A stretch of 64,000 nt of DNA. It comes from PHAA01 sp964584415 (lineage in GTDB: Bacteria > Bacillota > Syntrophomonadia > Syntrophomonadales > Syntrophomonadaceae). Positions 39,030 to 46,741 of this stretch are shown here, one piece after another; position 1 is the stretch's first letter; every line of letters begins with the position of its first letter. The position numbers and the translations under genes are program-made. Location: contig CAZOZX010000002.1 in assembly GCA_964584415.1 (NCBI GenBank), forward strand, positions 1 through 64,000. The letters run 5' to 3'. The notes beneath the pieces were generated by a model. It saw nothing but the letters and a program-made list of their open reading frames with translations, did no database searches and was not told the DNA's origin.

Positions 39030-40142
39030 TTACTCCTCTATCCATAGTTCAGAACGGTCTCCCAACCAAGCTGCAATATCAGGGAAAACCTGGTCATGGG
39101 CAATTGATCCTAATACTAATCCCCCATGCCCGACCGGATATTCCAGATAGGTCTTGTCGTTACCTCCAAGGTATGTTAGCGCAGCCGCTGTCTGATGGGG
39201 TAAAGCAATATGATCTCTGGTGCCAACCAAGGCCAGCAGATTGGCCTTGATTCTCTGCAGCTGCACCCTGCGACCACGCAGAATAATCTGGTTTTTGATT
39301 AATTTGTTGTGTTGGTAAAAATCACGGATCCATTCCCGGTAAGCGGCACCCGGGAAATTTATATTATCAGTAGCCCAGCGGTTCAGGACTTTCCAAAAAT
39401 GTTCGTCCTCTTTTTCTTCAATTGTCTTCCAAAGCCGCGAGTAAGTTCCTACATAATTTCCCATCGGGTTTAACATTCGGGTACCCCAGTCCATAAATCC
39501 TTTAGGGATTAGCTCCATGGCATCAGCTATCCGGTCTGGATCATAACCGGGAGCCCGCAGCCATACATCGTATGCCCCTGCATCTGTAAAATCGATGGGC
39601 GCCGCCAGATAAACCAGATTTTTCAACACAGGCTTATTAAAGAGAGCAGCATATAAAGTAGACATGGTTCCGCCCATACAATAGCCGATTATACTAATAT
39701 CAGGCGAACCGGCGTGACGAGCGACCCGTCGTGCTGCAGCGGCAATATAGTCAATGACAAAATCTGCATAAGTAAGTTCACGATCTTCCCATTCGAACTC
39801 GCCCCAGTCGAGCAGGTATACATCGAAGCCTTCATTCACCAAGAATTCAACCAGGCTGGATCCAGGCGTAAGATCAAGAACATAGGGTTTATTTATCAAA
39901 GCGTAAATAAGCAATAACGGGGTCCGGTATTTACGATCCGTTGTCGGCTGATAATGGTACAGCTTAGACTTATTCTTGCGCCATATAATTTCTTTTGGAG
40001 AGATGCCGGTCGACGGCTTATGGTCGTAGGCTAGAACCTCCAGCCAACGGGCAGTGGCGGCCCACCAGTTCTGTCCTGTCTGGGATAGCGCTTCGCCTAT
40101 TTGGAAAGCGGAGTCCTTGGTAATAAATATGTCATCCGCCAT
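39030..40142 (-). CDS. phaC: Polyhydroxyalkanoate synthase, class III/IV catalytic subunit PhaC
   Basis: PhaC polymerises (R)-3-hydroxyacyl-CoA into storage polyester. It has 370 residues, the short class III/IV size. The alpha/beta-hydrolase nucleophile is Cys155 in the lipase-like box IIGYCMGGTM. The catalytic Asp lies in LVGTRDHIALP, and the His in YPVGHGGLVLGS near residue 340. The upstream 170-residue gene is its likely partner subunit. Syntrophomonas species are known to accumulate PHB from crotonate or butyrate, which fits the proposed organism. The ribosome site GGAGGTG precedes the ATG. Confidence 0.93.
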   Translation of the reverse strand: MADDIFITKDSAFQIGEALSQTGQNWWAATARWLEVLAYDHKPSTGISPKEIIWRKNKSKLYHYQPTTDRKYRTPLLLIYALINKPYVLDLTPGSSLVEFLVNEGFDVYLLDWGEFEWEDRELTYADFVIDYIAAAARRVARHAGSPDISIIGYCMGGTMSTLYAALFNKPVLKNLVYLAAPIDFTDAGAYDVWLRAPGYDPDRIADAMELIPKGFMDWGTRMLNPMGNYVGTYSRLWKTIEEKEDEHFWKVLNRWATDNINFPGAAYREWIRDFYQHNKLIKNQIILRGRRVQLQRIKANLLALVGTRDHIALPHQTAAALTYLGGNDKTYLEYPVGHGGLVLGSIAHDQVFPDIAAWLGDRSELWIEE

Positions 40143-40172
40143 GTTTTAATCACCTCCACTTTTCTTCAAAGC

Positions 40173-40685
40173 CTAATTGGTATCGGTCTTGGGTGGGGAG
40201 TCTTTTTTGGCAGCAGCCCGGGATCTCGTAGTAACGGACAGCTGTTTGTTCAAGGCTGTCAAATTAGCATCGATGTTTTTGATCAGTTTTTCCAGATTAT
40301 TGATTCGTTGTAACAGAACGTCAGGAGAAGTGTTTTCCTTTAATGCGTTCAAACCAGCGTCTACGTCGTCCAATCTATCCTCGACATTCAGCTCTATTCC
40401 GTCCACCTTATTCTCCAGCGAAACTACCAGTTCAGCGACCCGGGCCATATCTCGCTTGGATGCCAAGGGGGATTCTTCCATGTAACGGGAAACGATTTCG
40501 TTCTGAAATCTCAAGTATTGCAGGTAGCTATTTAGTATCAGGTCGATACTATTAGCAAACAAATCTGTATTTACGAAGTCCCGCATGGCCGATGTCCAAA
40601 CCTGCTCATTACTGAAGTATAATTTCTTCCAGACCTTATAAGGGTCAAGCATGGTTAACGGGGACGTATCTTTTTGGTTGTCCAT
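40173..40685 (-). CDS. PhaE/PhaR-like PHA synthase partner subunit
   Basis: This 170-residue acidic protein has a long predicted coiled coil from about residue 75 to 155 (SLENKVDGIELNVEDRLDDVDAGLNALK and LLQRINNLEKLIKNIDANLTALNKQ) and a basic tail. The N-terminal region DPYKVWKKLYFSNEQVWTSAMRDFVNTDLFANSIDLILNSYLQY resembles the alpha-helical part of PhaE/PhaR proteins that activate class III/IV synthases. It is half the length of a classic PhaE (about 360 residues) and closer in size to Bacillus PhaR. It is 30 bases upstream of phaC, and function is inferred mainly from that position. Confidence 0.72.
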   Translation of the reverse strand: MDNQKDTSPLTMLDPYKVWKKLYFSNEQVWTSAMRDFVNTDLFANSIDLILNSYLQYLRFQNEIVSRYMEESPLASKRDMARVAELVVSLENKVDGIELNVEDRLDDVDAGLNALKENTSPDVLLQRINNLEKLIKNIDANLTALNKQLSVTTRSRAAAKKDSPPKTDTN

Positions 40686-40714
40686 AATGTCACCTTCCCA
40701 TCATAGTTGGTCGG

Positions 40715-41383
40715 TTAGCGCTTAATAATTACTGATTCTATAATGAAGCCAGCCTCTTTCAAATCATTGATGATGGACTTGGAATCATCGGAACTGAAGC
40801 GCAAAATCATCATCGGATCTTCCTTCTTTACCTCAAGGGTTACTACGTTGTGAAACTTTACCCCATAATCACCAAGTATTTTACCAATCTTTATCAGAGT
40901 ATCGGGGGTATTTTTGATCCGCATATTAAGACGTACGCCATTTTTGTTTATGGCTAGTATATCCATAAAAGCATTGGAGATATCAGTCTGGGTGATAATA
41001 CCGATCAATTTTCCATCATCATCTACAACTGGCAGGCCGCTTATTTTGTTATCTTGCAACAATTTGGCAGCTTGCTCGATATAAGCGTCTGGGCTAATGG
41101 TAACCAGGGACTGGTTGATTGGGAGAATATCCCTAACCTTAACTTTGTTTAGGGCTAAAGTCTCTTCTGTGGAAAAATAGCGGGTCGCAATTGAGGTACC
41201 CCGGAAGTTCAGGTCAGGACGAGAACCAAAGTCCTTTTTGGTAAGTATGCCTACTAATTTTCCGCGATCCATTACCGGTAGGCGAGTCAATCCATGCTGG
41301 ATAAGGAATAACCAGGTATCTCCTACACCAGCATCAGGAGTAGTCGTATAAGGATTGGGAGTCATTCTATCTTTAACTTTCAT
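40715..41383 (-). CDS. CBS-CBS-ACT domain protein, paralogue of the livF-linked one
   Basis: The protein has 222 residues from ATG 41383. Two CBS motifs (about residues 1-60, MKVKDRMTPNPYTTTPDAG, and 80-145, LVTISPDAYIEQAAKLL) are followed by a C-terminal ACT-like domain (RLNMRIKNTPDTLIKIGKILGDYG). The layout is identical to that of the 34880-35542 protein. It probably senses nucleotides and/or amino acids. It lies 29 bases upstream of the PHA subunit gene on the same strand, so it may link energy status to PHA metabolism; this is inference. A longer start (41428) has no better ribosome site. Confidence 0.8.
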   Translation of the reverse strand: MKVKDRMTPNPYTTTPDAGVGDTWLFLIQHGLTRLPVMDRGKLVGILTKKDFGSRPDLNFRGTSIATRYFSTEETLALNKVKVRDILPINQSLVTISPDAYIEQAAKLLQDNKISGLPVVDDDGKLIGIITQTDISNAFMDILAINKNGVRLNMRIKNTPDTLIKIGKILGDYGVKFHNVVTLEVKKEDPMMILRFSSDDSKSIINDLKEAGFIIESVIIKR

Positions 41384-41669
41384 TAAACCAACCCCGCTTT
41401 CCCCAAAGTTTTGTAAACATATTACCATAAATAACCTGTTTTATCATCCACCGCCGGATCCCTTTTTGCTGAACATCCCCCAAGATTGCGCGTATGCAGT
41501 ACTATTCCTCTGGATGCAATACATTAGGTTACTGGGGATATTATTGTAATCTATGAACCATCAACCGAGCAGAATAAGCTATTGCAGCAACGTTATCACC
41601 TTTTAATCAGGAAAGGTTAAAATAGACTAAGCGGAAAGCCCGGCGAGACCCCACACGTGAGGTGACGAA

Positions 41670-42314
41670 ATGAATCTCAATAAACTCGATTATCTTATTG
41701 TTAGTATTTTAGCATTGGGAGCGATACGAGGCAATTTCCAGGGATTGATAGGTGCTGCGGGAGGAATAGTCACCAATATTGTCAGTATAGTTGTAGCCTG
41801 GAGATTTAGGCCAGTTCTTACTGATTATTTGGAAGATCGTTTTGGGATTGTTTCGTTAGTGGTCAGAAAAGTCGAAAGCCATCTATCACTGCCAATCGAC
41901 ACCGCCAATCAGGACCAAATTATTCGGATGGTGGCATTTGATCATGCTCAGGCGTTATTACATGGTCAAATTACAGAATTTTCATATCTATTCGTGTCTG
42001 CCTTAATTTTTCTGCTACTATATATGATAAGCAGTTGCCTGCTTAGACTGATATTTCTTACAATAACTAGAATTATGGAGCATGGAGTAGTGGGCAGCTT
42101 TAATCGTCTGGGGGGGATAATCCTAGTTACATCCCAAACCATCATTATAATGGCTGTTCTGGCAGGCATTTTAGCTAATCCAATTAATTTGGGAGCGGAT
42201 CTCGGAGTAAAGTATGCCCGTGGTTTGCAGGTATGGTTAGGGGAATCCCTCTTTTTCCCGTACTTATTAAAAATATGGGGACTCATGTTATCGATGCTGG
42301 GAATTGGTGCATAG
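41670..42314 (+). CDS. CvpA family membrane protein
   Basis: This 214-residue integral membrane protein has about four hydrophobic segments. It has the CvpA-type opening (LNKLDYLIVSILALGAIRGNFQGLIGAAGGI) and the C-terminal GSFNRLGGIILVTSQTIIIMAVLAG. CvpA homologues are required for colicin V production in E. coli and for envelope stress tolerance; the mechanism is unknown. The ATG follows GAGGTGA. It is upstream of the M18 peptidase with a 56-base gap and may share its transcript. In the 286-bp gap before it (41384-41669) nothing else was recognised beyond a small ACCTTT/AAAGGT inverted repeat near 41597. Confidence 0.8.
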   Translation: MNLNKLDYLIVSILALGAIRGNFQGLIGAAGGIVTNIVSIVVAWRFRPVLTDYLEDRFGIVSLVVRKVESHLSLPIDTANQDQIIRMVAFDHAQALLHGQITEFSYLFVSALIFLLLYMISSCLLRLIFLTITRIMEHGVVGSFNRLGGIILVTSQTIIIMAVLAGILANPINLGADLGVKYARGLQVWLGESLFFPYLLKIWGLMLSMLGIGA

Positions 42315-42370
42315 AGGTTCCTGTACTATGGGAAATTAAACATAAGAACACTGGAAAGGGGATGGCATAA

Positions 42371-43867
42371 ATGCCAGACGAAGGAAAAAAGAATGACCGG
42401 AGTTGCTGGTCGAAAATCACAGAGGAAAAGGTACAAGCTGCCTATGACTTTAGTACGGGCTACCTGGAATTTCTATCGGCCGTAAAAACAGAGCGGGAAG
42501 CTGCCGAGGAAATCAGCCGCTTAGCCCTAGCAGCTGGATTTAAAACCCTCGAAAAGATAGATATCCCCAAAGCTGGGGACAAACTGCTGATAACCAGCAA
42601 AGGCAAAGTGGCTGCGTTAGCCATAATCGGGACGCAGCCTTTGGAACAAGGCCTTAACATAGTTGTATCGCATATAGATTCTCCCCGCCTGGATTTAAAA
42701 GCCCGGCCGGTTTATGAAGCAGACGGGATGGCTCTCTTTAAGACTCATTATTACGGGGGAATTAAGAAATACCAGTGGCCAGCCATGCCCTTGGCCCTGC
42801 ATGGGGTAGTTGTTAAAAAAGATGGCACAGTGAAGCATGTCGTGGTAGGGGAAAAAGCGGATGATCCCGTTTTAACCATTGCTGACCTGCTGCCGCACCT
42901 GGCCAAGGACCAAATGGAGAAGAAAATGGCGGATGCTATAAATGCAGAGAGCCTTAATGCTATTATTGGCAGCCGGCCCTTGCTGCAGCGTGAGGAGGAC
43001 CCCATTAAGACATTTATCTTAAACGTGCTGCAGGATAGATTTGACATTGTTGAAGAGGATTTAACCAGCGCAGAACTGCAATTGGTGCCTGCCTTCCCGC
43101 CTCGAGAAGTGGGGCTGGACCGGAGCATGATTGGCTCTTATGGCCAGGATGACCGGGTATGCGCCTATACTTCATTGCGAGCGGCATTGGAAATAGATCA
43201 GCCGATTCGTACCGCGCTATGTCTTTTTGTAGACAAAGAGGAGATCGGCAGCGCGGGGAATACCGGCCTTCAATCCCTGTTGATAGAAAATATCATGGCC
43301 GAAATAATGCATAAGGCTGGCAAGGATGATTATTATAGTCTGCGCCAGACTTTGTCTTTGTCACATGCACTCTCCGCTGACGTCAACGCCGCCATTGATC
43401 CCAATTACCCTGAGGTATTTGAGAAAATGAACAATTCGTTCATGTCGCAAGGGGTAGTTCTCACCAAATATACCGGGTCAAGAGGAAAATCGGGCTCTAA
43501 TGATGCCAATCCTGAATACATTGCTAAAATAAGGAGTCTATTCGACGAGGCAGGGGTTATATGGCAGGTAGGAGAGTTAGGGAAGGTCGATATCGGTGGG
43601 GGCGGCACTGTAGCCCAATATATTGCGCATTACGGCATGGAGGTAGTGGATTGTGGAGTTGCCCTCCTGGGAATGCATTCTCCCTTTGAAGTATCCAGCA
43701 AAGTGGATATTTACATGGCCTACCTTGGTTACAAGGCCTTTATGCAAAAGTTTACGCTTAAGGCCAGCGAGCCGCAAACACCTGAAAAAAGAGGTGATAC
43801 AGCATGGCAGAAAACCACATCCGACTTACGGAAATGGTCCGAGCGTCTGGCTGAGCAGCCAAAATAG
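42371..43867 (+). CDS. M18 family aminopeptidase
   Basis: This di-zinc metallo-aminopeptidase (aspartyl/lysyl aminopeptidase family) has 498 residues. The zinc and catalytic residues are in VVSHIDSPRLDLK (His, Asp), VDKEEIGSAGNTGL (Glu-Glu) and GMHSPFEVSSKVDIYMAY (C-terminal His). The family segment YGGIKKYQWPAMPLALHG is present. It probably degrades cytoplasmic peptides and removes N-terminal residues. The ATG follows AAGGGGATGG. Its last 64 bases overlap the true start of selD in another frame. Confidence 0.93.
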   Translation: MPDEGKKNDRSCWSKITEEKVQAAYDFSTGYLEFLSAVKTEREAAEEISRLALAAGFKTLEKIDIPKAGDKLLITSKGKVAALAIIGTQPLEQGLNIVVSHIDSPRLDLKARPVYEADGMALFKTHYYGGIKKYQWPAMPLALHGVVVKKDGTVKHVVVGEKADDPVLTIADLLPHLAKDQMEKKMADAINAESLNAIIGSRPLLQREEDPIKTFILNVLQDRFDIVEEDLTSAELQLVPAFPPREVGLDRSMIGSYGQDDRVCAYTSLRAALEIDQPIRTALCLFVDKEEIGSAGNTGLQSLLIENIMAEIMHKAGKDDYYSLRQTLSLSHALSADVNAAIDPNYPEVFEKMNNSFMSQGVVLTKYTGSRGKSGSNDANPEYIAKIRSLFDEAGVIWQVGELGKVDIGGGGTVAQYIAHYGMEVVDCGVALLGMHSPFEVSSKVDIYMAYLGYKAFMQKFTLKASEPQTPEKRGDTAWQKTTSDLRKWSERLAEQPK

Positions 43868-44847
43868 GTCCGGGGACCTTAGAACAGGTAATACGAGGAT
43901 TGGCTTGGCCTCAAGATCCTAACCTCCTGGTTGGAATCGAGCACCGTGACGATGCGGGTGTTTATCGCCTGAACAGTGAAACGGCCCTAATTCAGACGTT
44001 GGATTTTTTAACTCCCATGGTAGATGATCCTTATGTTTTCGGGCAAATAGCTGCGGCTAACGCCCTCAACGATATCTACGCCATGGGAGGATACCCCCTG
44101 CTGGCCATGAATCTGGTCTGCTACCCCCAGTGCGGAGACCCTGCCACATTAAGAAAAATACTGGAAGGCGGATTGGATAAGGTCAAAGAAGCGGGGGCAT
44201 TGATGGTTGGAGGGCACACTGTCGACGATAATGAGCCTAAATATGGATTAAGTGTTTGCGGATTAGTTCACCCTGACAAAGTCATAAGCAATAGTGGAGC
44301 TAGAGTTGGCGACCGGTTATTCCTGACCAAACCGTTGGGAACCGGTATTATTGCTACAGCAATAAAAGCAGATATGGCTTCGGAGAAGTCAGTGGAAGAA
44401 GCGATTGCCTGGATGAGCATGCTCAATAAAGCTGGCTCGGAAGCCATGCAGGAAGCAGGAATCAAAGGGGCCACGGATGTAACTGGATTCGGCCTGGTCG
44501 GGCACCTTTACGAAATGGCTGCTGCTAGTGATGTAGAAGTAGAAATTTATGTGGATCAGATCAGATTTATGTTTGGGACTATGGAGTATGCGGGGTTGGG
44601 ATTGTTCCCGGGCGGAGCTTACACTAACAGGGATTACCTGGCTGACAAGGTGCAATTTCTTGAGGAGATGGATGACACTCGCCGGGACCTTTTATTTACT
44701 CCCGAGACAGCCGGGGGGCTACTCATTGCCGTGGCTGAGGAGCGGACCGATACATTAAGACAGACTATGCAGAGACACCAGGTTTTGTGTTACGAGATTG
44801 GGCATGTGCTCAGGGAAGGGTTCCGGCCGATTAAAATTAGACGATAA
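43804..44847 (+). CDS. selD: Selenide, water dikinase SelD, itself a selenoprotein (in-frame TGA = Sec17)
   Basis: SelD makes selenophosphate from selenide and ATP, the selenium donor for SelA. The full gene begins at ATG 43804 after AGAGGTG, inside the M18 gene end, and gives 347 residues if TGA at 43852-43854 is read as selenocysteine. The N-terminus then reads MAENHIRLTEMVRASG-U-AAKIGPGTLEQVIRGL. Sec17 and Lys20 fall on the same numbers as the catalytic Cys17 and Lys20 of E. coli SelD. Downstream, conserved SelD blocks follow: DDAGVYRLN, FLTPMVDDPYVFGQIAAANALNDIYAMGG, GGHTVDDNEPKYGLSV and TDVTGFGLVGHL. A SECIS-like hairpin lies just after the TGA. An annotation that treats TGA as stop would start wrongly at TTG 43900 and lose the active site. 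Confidence 0.96.
43866..43879 (+). promoter_or_regulatory. Bacterial SECIS-like hairpin of selD
   Basis: AGGTC (43866-43870) pairs with GACCT (43875-43879) around loop CGGG. The loop begins 16 bases after the TGA, within the 16-37 base window known for bacterial SECIS elements, and has G near its start. SelB would bind here. Confidence 0.75.
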
Positions 44848-44879
44848 ATAGAGGGGCATTAGCCAGCTGGAGTGATGGT

Positions 44880-45071
44880 GTGGAGAGGAAAATCTTCAAT
44901 TTGGGGGATGTAGTGAAGATGAAGAAACAACATCCCTGTGGCAGTTTCAACTGGGAAATAGTGCGGATGGGAGCTGACATAAAGATAAAATGTACCGGTT
45001 GTGGAAGGCTGGTTATGCTGCCCCGCAGCGAATTTGAGAAAAAAATGGTCCGGGTTATATCCGATGCATAG
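44880..45071 (+). CDS. DUF951 family small protein (YyzM-like)
   Basis: This 63-residue cytoplasmic protein has the family pattern FNLGDVVKMKKQHPCGSFNWEIVRMGADIKIKCTGCGRLVMLPR. The conserved HPCGS and CxGCG cysteines suggest metal binding. In many Firmicutes it lies close upstream of rpsF, as here. Function is unknown. The start is GTG 44880, 7 bases after GGAG. Confidence 0.88.
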   Translation: MERKIFNLGDVVKMKKQHPCGSFNWEIVRMGADIKIKCTGCGRLVMLPRSEFEKKMVRVISDA

Positions 45072-45098
45072 ATAAATCTAAAATAAATCAACCTCGTC

Positions 45099-45128
45099 TT
45101 GCAACCAGCCTAGAATTATTGGTATAAT
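45099..45128 (+). promoter_or_regulatory. Promoter of rpsF-ssb-rpsR
   Basis: TTGCAA (45099-45104), an 18-base spacer ending in TGG and TATAAT (45123-45128) form a housekeeping promoter with an extended -10. Confidence 0.8.
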
Positions 45129-45143
45129 ATAGTGTAAGTCCCT

Positions 45144-45165
45144 GCCCCGAACCTTTGTTCGGGGC
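45144..45165 (+). promoter_or_regulatory. Structured leader hairpin upstream of rpsF
   Basis: GCCCCGAAC and GTTCGGGGC form a perfect 9-bp stem with loop CTTT, within 20 bases of the predicted transcript start, followed by CCGTTGCTCG. Its position suggests ribosomal-protein autoregulation of the kind known for the S6:S18 leader, but a match to that motif was not confirmed. Confidence 0.45.
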
Positions 45166-45210
45166 CGTTGCTCGTAAAGCGGGCTAAGACCATAGGGAGG
45201 AGGTGTAAGA

Positions 45211-45504
45211 ATGCGCGAATACGAAATGATGTTTATCATCAGACCTGACCTGGCTGAGGAAGAGACCGCTGAAATTAAGGAAAGACTACGAAAAATAATC
45301 GCAGATTTCGGCGGTGAATTTACTGACGAAGTAGCTGGATGGGGTAAAAAGCGCATGGCGTACAGAATTGAAGACTATGCAGAGGGTATCTATTGTTTAT
45401 GGCTGTTCAAGGGGCAACCCGAGACTGTACAAGAGTTGGACAGGGTCATAAAGATATCTGATAGTCTGTTACGCCACATTATTGTTCGTAAAGACGAAAA
45501 ATAG
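45211..45504 (+). CDS. rpsF: Small ribosomal subunit protein bS6
   Basis: This 97-residue ribosomal protein pairs with S18 on the 30S platform. MREYEMMFIIRPDLAEEE, GWGKKRMAYRIEDYAEGIYCLWLFKG and the C-terminal RHIIVRKDEK are clear family features. The site AGGAGGTG precedes the ATG. It is the first gene of the conserved rpsF-ssb-rpsR operon. Confidence 0.97.
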   Translation: MREYEMMFIIRPDLAEEETAEIKERLRKIIADFGGEFTDEVAGWGKKRMAYRIEDYAEGIYCLWLFKGQPETVQELDRVIKISDSLLRHIIVRKDEK

Positions 45505-45531
45505 TTTTTATTAGTCAGAGAGGAGAGGAAT

Positions 45532-45969
45532 ATGTTAAATAAGGTAATTCTTATTGGACGCCTAACCCGCGATCCGGAACTCAAATACACCCCTAACGGA
45601 ACGGCGGTGGCCACCTTCACTCTGGCTGTAAACAGAAAATTTAACCGGGATGAAACTGATTTTATCGATATAGTAGCCTGGCGCGGGTTGGCTGAAAATT
45701 GTGCCAATTACCTGGGCAAAGGGAGAATGGCAGCAGTTGAGGGCCGACTGCAGGTTAGGACTTTTGAAGGGAAAGACGGGCAAAAACGTAAAGCGACAGA
45801 GGTAGTTGCTGACGATGTTCGTTTTCTGGATAAAGGTGGCGGAGCCCCAATTGCCAACTCGCATGGATCTCATAAAGACCCAGATCCTTGGGAAGATCTA
45901 GGGCGCGAAGTCAGGTTAGAAGATATTGATATTGTCAACCGGGATGATGAGGACGATATACCTTTCTAA
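45532..45969 (+). CDS. ssb: Single-stranded DNA-binding protein
   Basis: SSB protects single-stranded DNA during replication, repair and recombination. The 145 residues comprise an N-terminal OB fold ([37 protein letters not shown]) and a flexible middle. The acidic tail ends DDEDDIPF, the usual protein-docking tip. It lies between rpsF and rpsR with an AGAGGAGAGG site. Confidence 0.97.
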   Translation: MLNKVILIGRLTRDPELKYTPNGTAVATFTLAVNRKFNRDETDFIDIVAWRGLAENCANYLGKGRMAAVEGRLQVRTFEGKDGQKRKATEVVADDVRFLDKGGGAPIANSHGSHKDPDPWEDLGREVRLEDIDIVNRDDEDDIPF

Positions 45970-45990
45970 CGAAGGAGGATAACCATCTTG

Positions 45991-46215
45991 ATGAAAAGAG
46001 ATAAACGCAAGAAAAGACGCCCGTGCAATTTTTGCGCGGATAAGGTTGAGGGCATAGATTATAAGGAGTTAGCTAAGCTGCGCCGCTATATAACTGAGAG
46101 GGGTAAAATTCTTCCCCGCCGCATTACCGGTAATTGCGCCCTTCACCAGAGACAATTAACCGTGGCAATCAAGCGAGCGCGGATAATGGCCCTATTACCT
46201 TATACATCCGAATAA
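45991..46215 (+). CDS. rpsR: Small ribosomal subunit protein bS18
   Basis: This 74-residue basic ribosomal protein carries [60 protein letters not shown], a full-length match to the family pattern including the zinc-binding-type cysteines of the C+ form. The GGAGG site lies 12 bases before ATG 45991; the adjacent TTG at 45988 is an alternative start. Confidence 0.96.
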   Translation: MKRDKRKKRRPCNFCADKVEGIDYKELAKLRRYITERGKILPRRITGNCALHQRQLTVAIKRARIMALLPYTSE

Positions 46216-46242
46216 ACTCGTTAAGTTAGACAATGATTACTC

Positions 46243-46266
46243 GGCCCGCTAATGCGGGCCTTTATA
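46243..46266 (+). terminator. Rho-independent terminator after rpsR
   Basis: GGCCCGC and GCGGGCC pair around TAAT (46243-46260), with TTTATATTTATT following. It ends the rpsF operon. Confidence 0.88.
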
Positions 46267-46419
46267 TTTATTGAGCTACATTATCAAAGACTAAGGCGGC
46301 TATATATACCAGATTTGAAACAACGGGCATAATCAGGACTATTTTACCAGGTTATCAACGGAAGACAGGCAGGAAAAAGGAGCCTCCATGCCGAAAAGGT
46401 TTGTCTGGAGGTGTCTTAA

Positions 46420-46737
46420 GTGAAAAGGGAATCCGAACGCCCAGCCGATACGAAAATGGTGGATTGGCTTAAGGCTGATATGGTAGACAATTTAGGAGCG
46501 CTGCTCAAATCATTGCTTGAGAAGGGAAACGATGCCACCGTAGACGCATTGGCCAATTTGATTATTGATAGCTATGTTATTGGACGCAGGGCAGGGGTAA
46601 ACTTCCAGGTAATAGATATGAGGATTAAGCACCGTATAAACAGCAGCATTAATGACCTAAGTGATTTGGATCAGGTTTATGGCGACCTCCTTCAACTCCA
46701 GTCCTATCTGGAAGGGAAAGAGCAAAAAAAGAGGTGA
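46420..46737 (+). CDS. MazG-like family protein
   Basis: This 105-residue protein is likely all-helical: VDWLKADMVDNLGALLKSLLEKGNDATVDALANLIIDSYVIGRRAGVNFQVID. The region resembles the MazG-like family found next to rpsR in other Clostridia. Classic MazG pyrophosphatase EExxE metal motifs are not evident, so nucleotide hydrolysis is uncertain. The start is GTG 46420 after TGGAGGTG. It is followed by the YybS-like gene with 4 bases between. Confidence 0.65.
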   Translation: MKRESERPADTKMVDWLKADMVDNLGALLKSLLEKGNDATVDALANLIIDSYVIGRRAGVNFQVIDMRIKHRINSSINDLSDLDQVYGDLLQLQSYLEGKEQKKR

Positions 46738-46741
46738 GATA

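Noticed and set aside
43900..44847. SelD as an N-terminally truncated 315-residue protein starting at TTG 43900
   Set aside because: There is no ribosome site at 43900, the catalytic residue would be missing, and the same frame continues upstream through a single TGA to a well-placed ATG.
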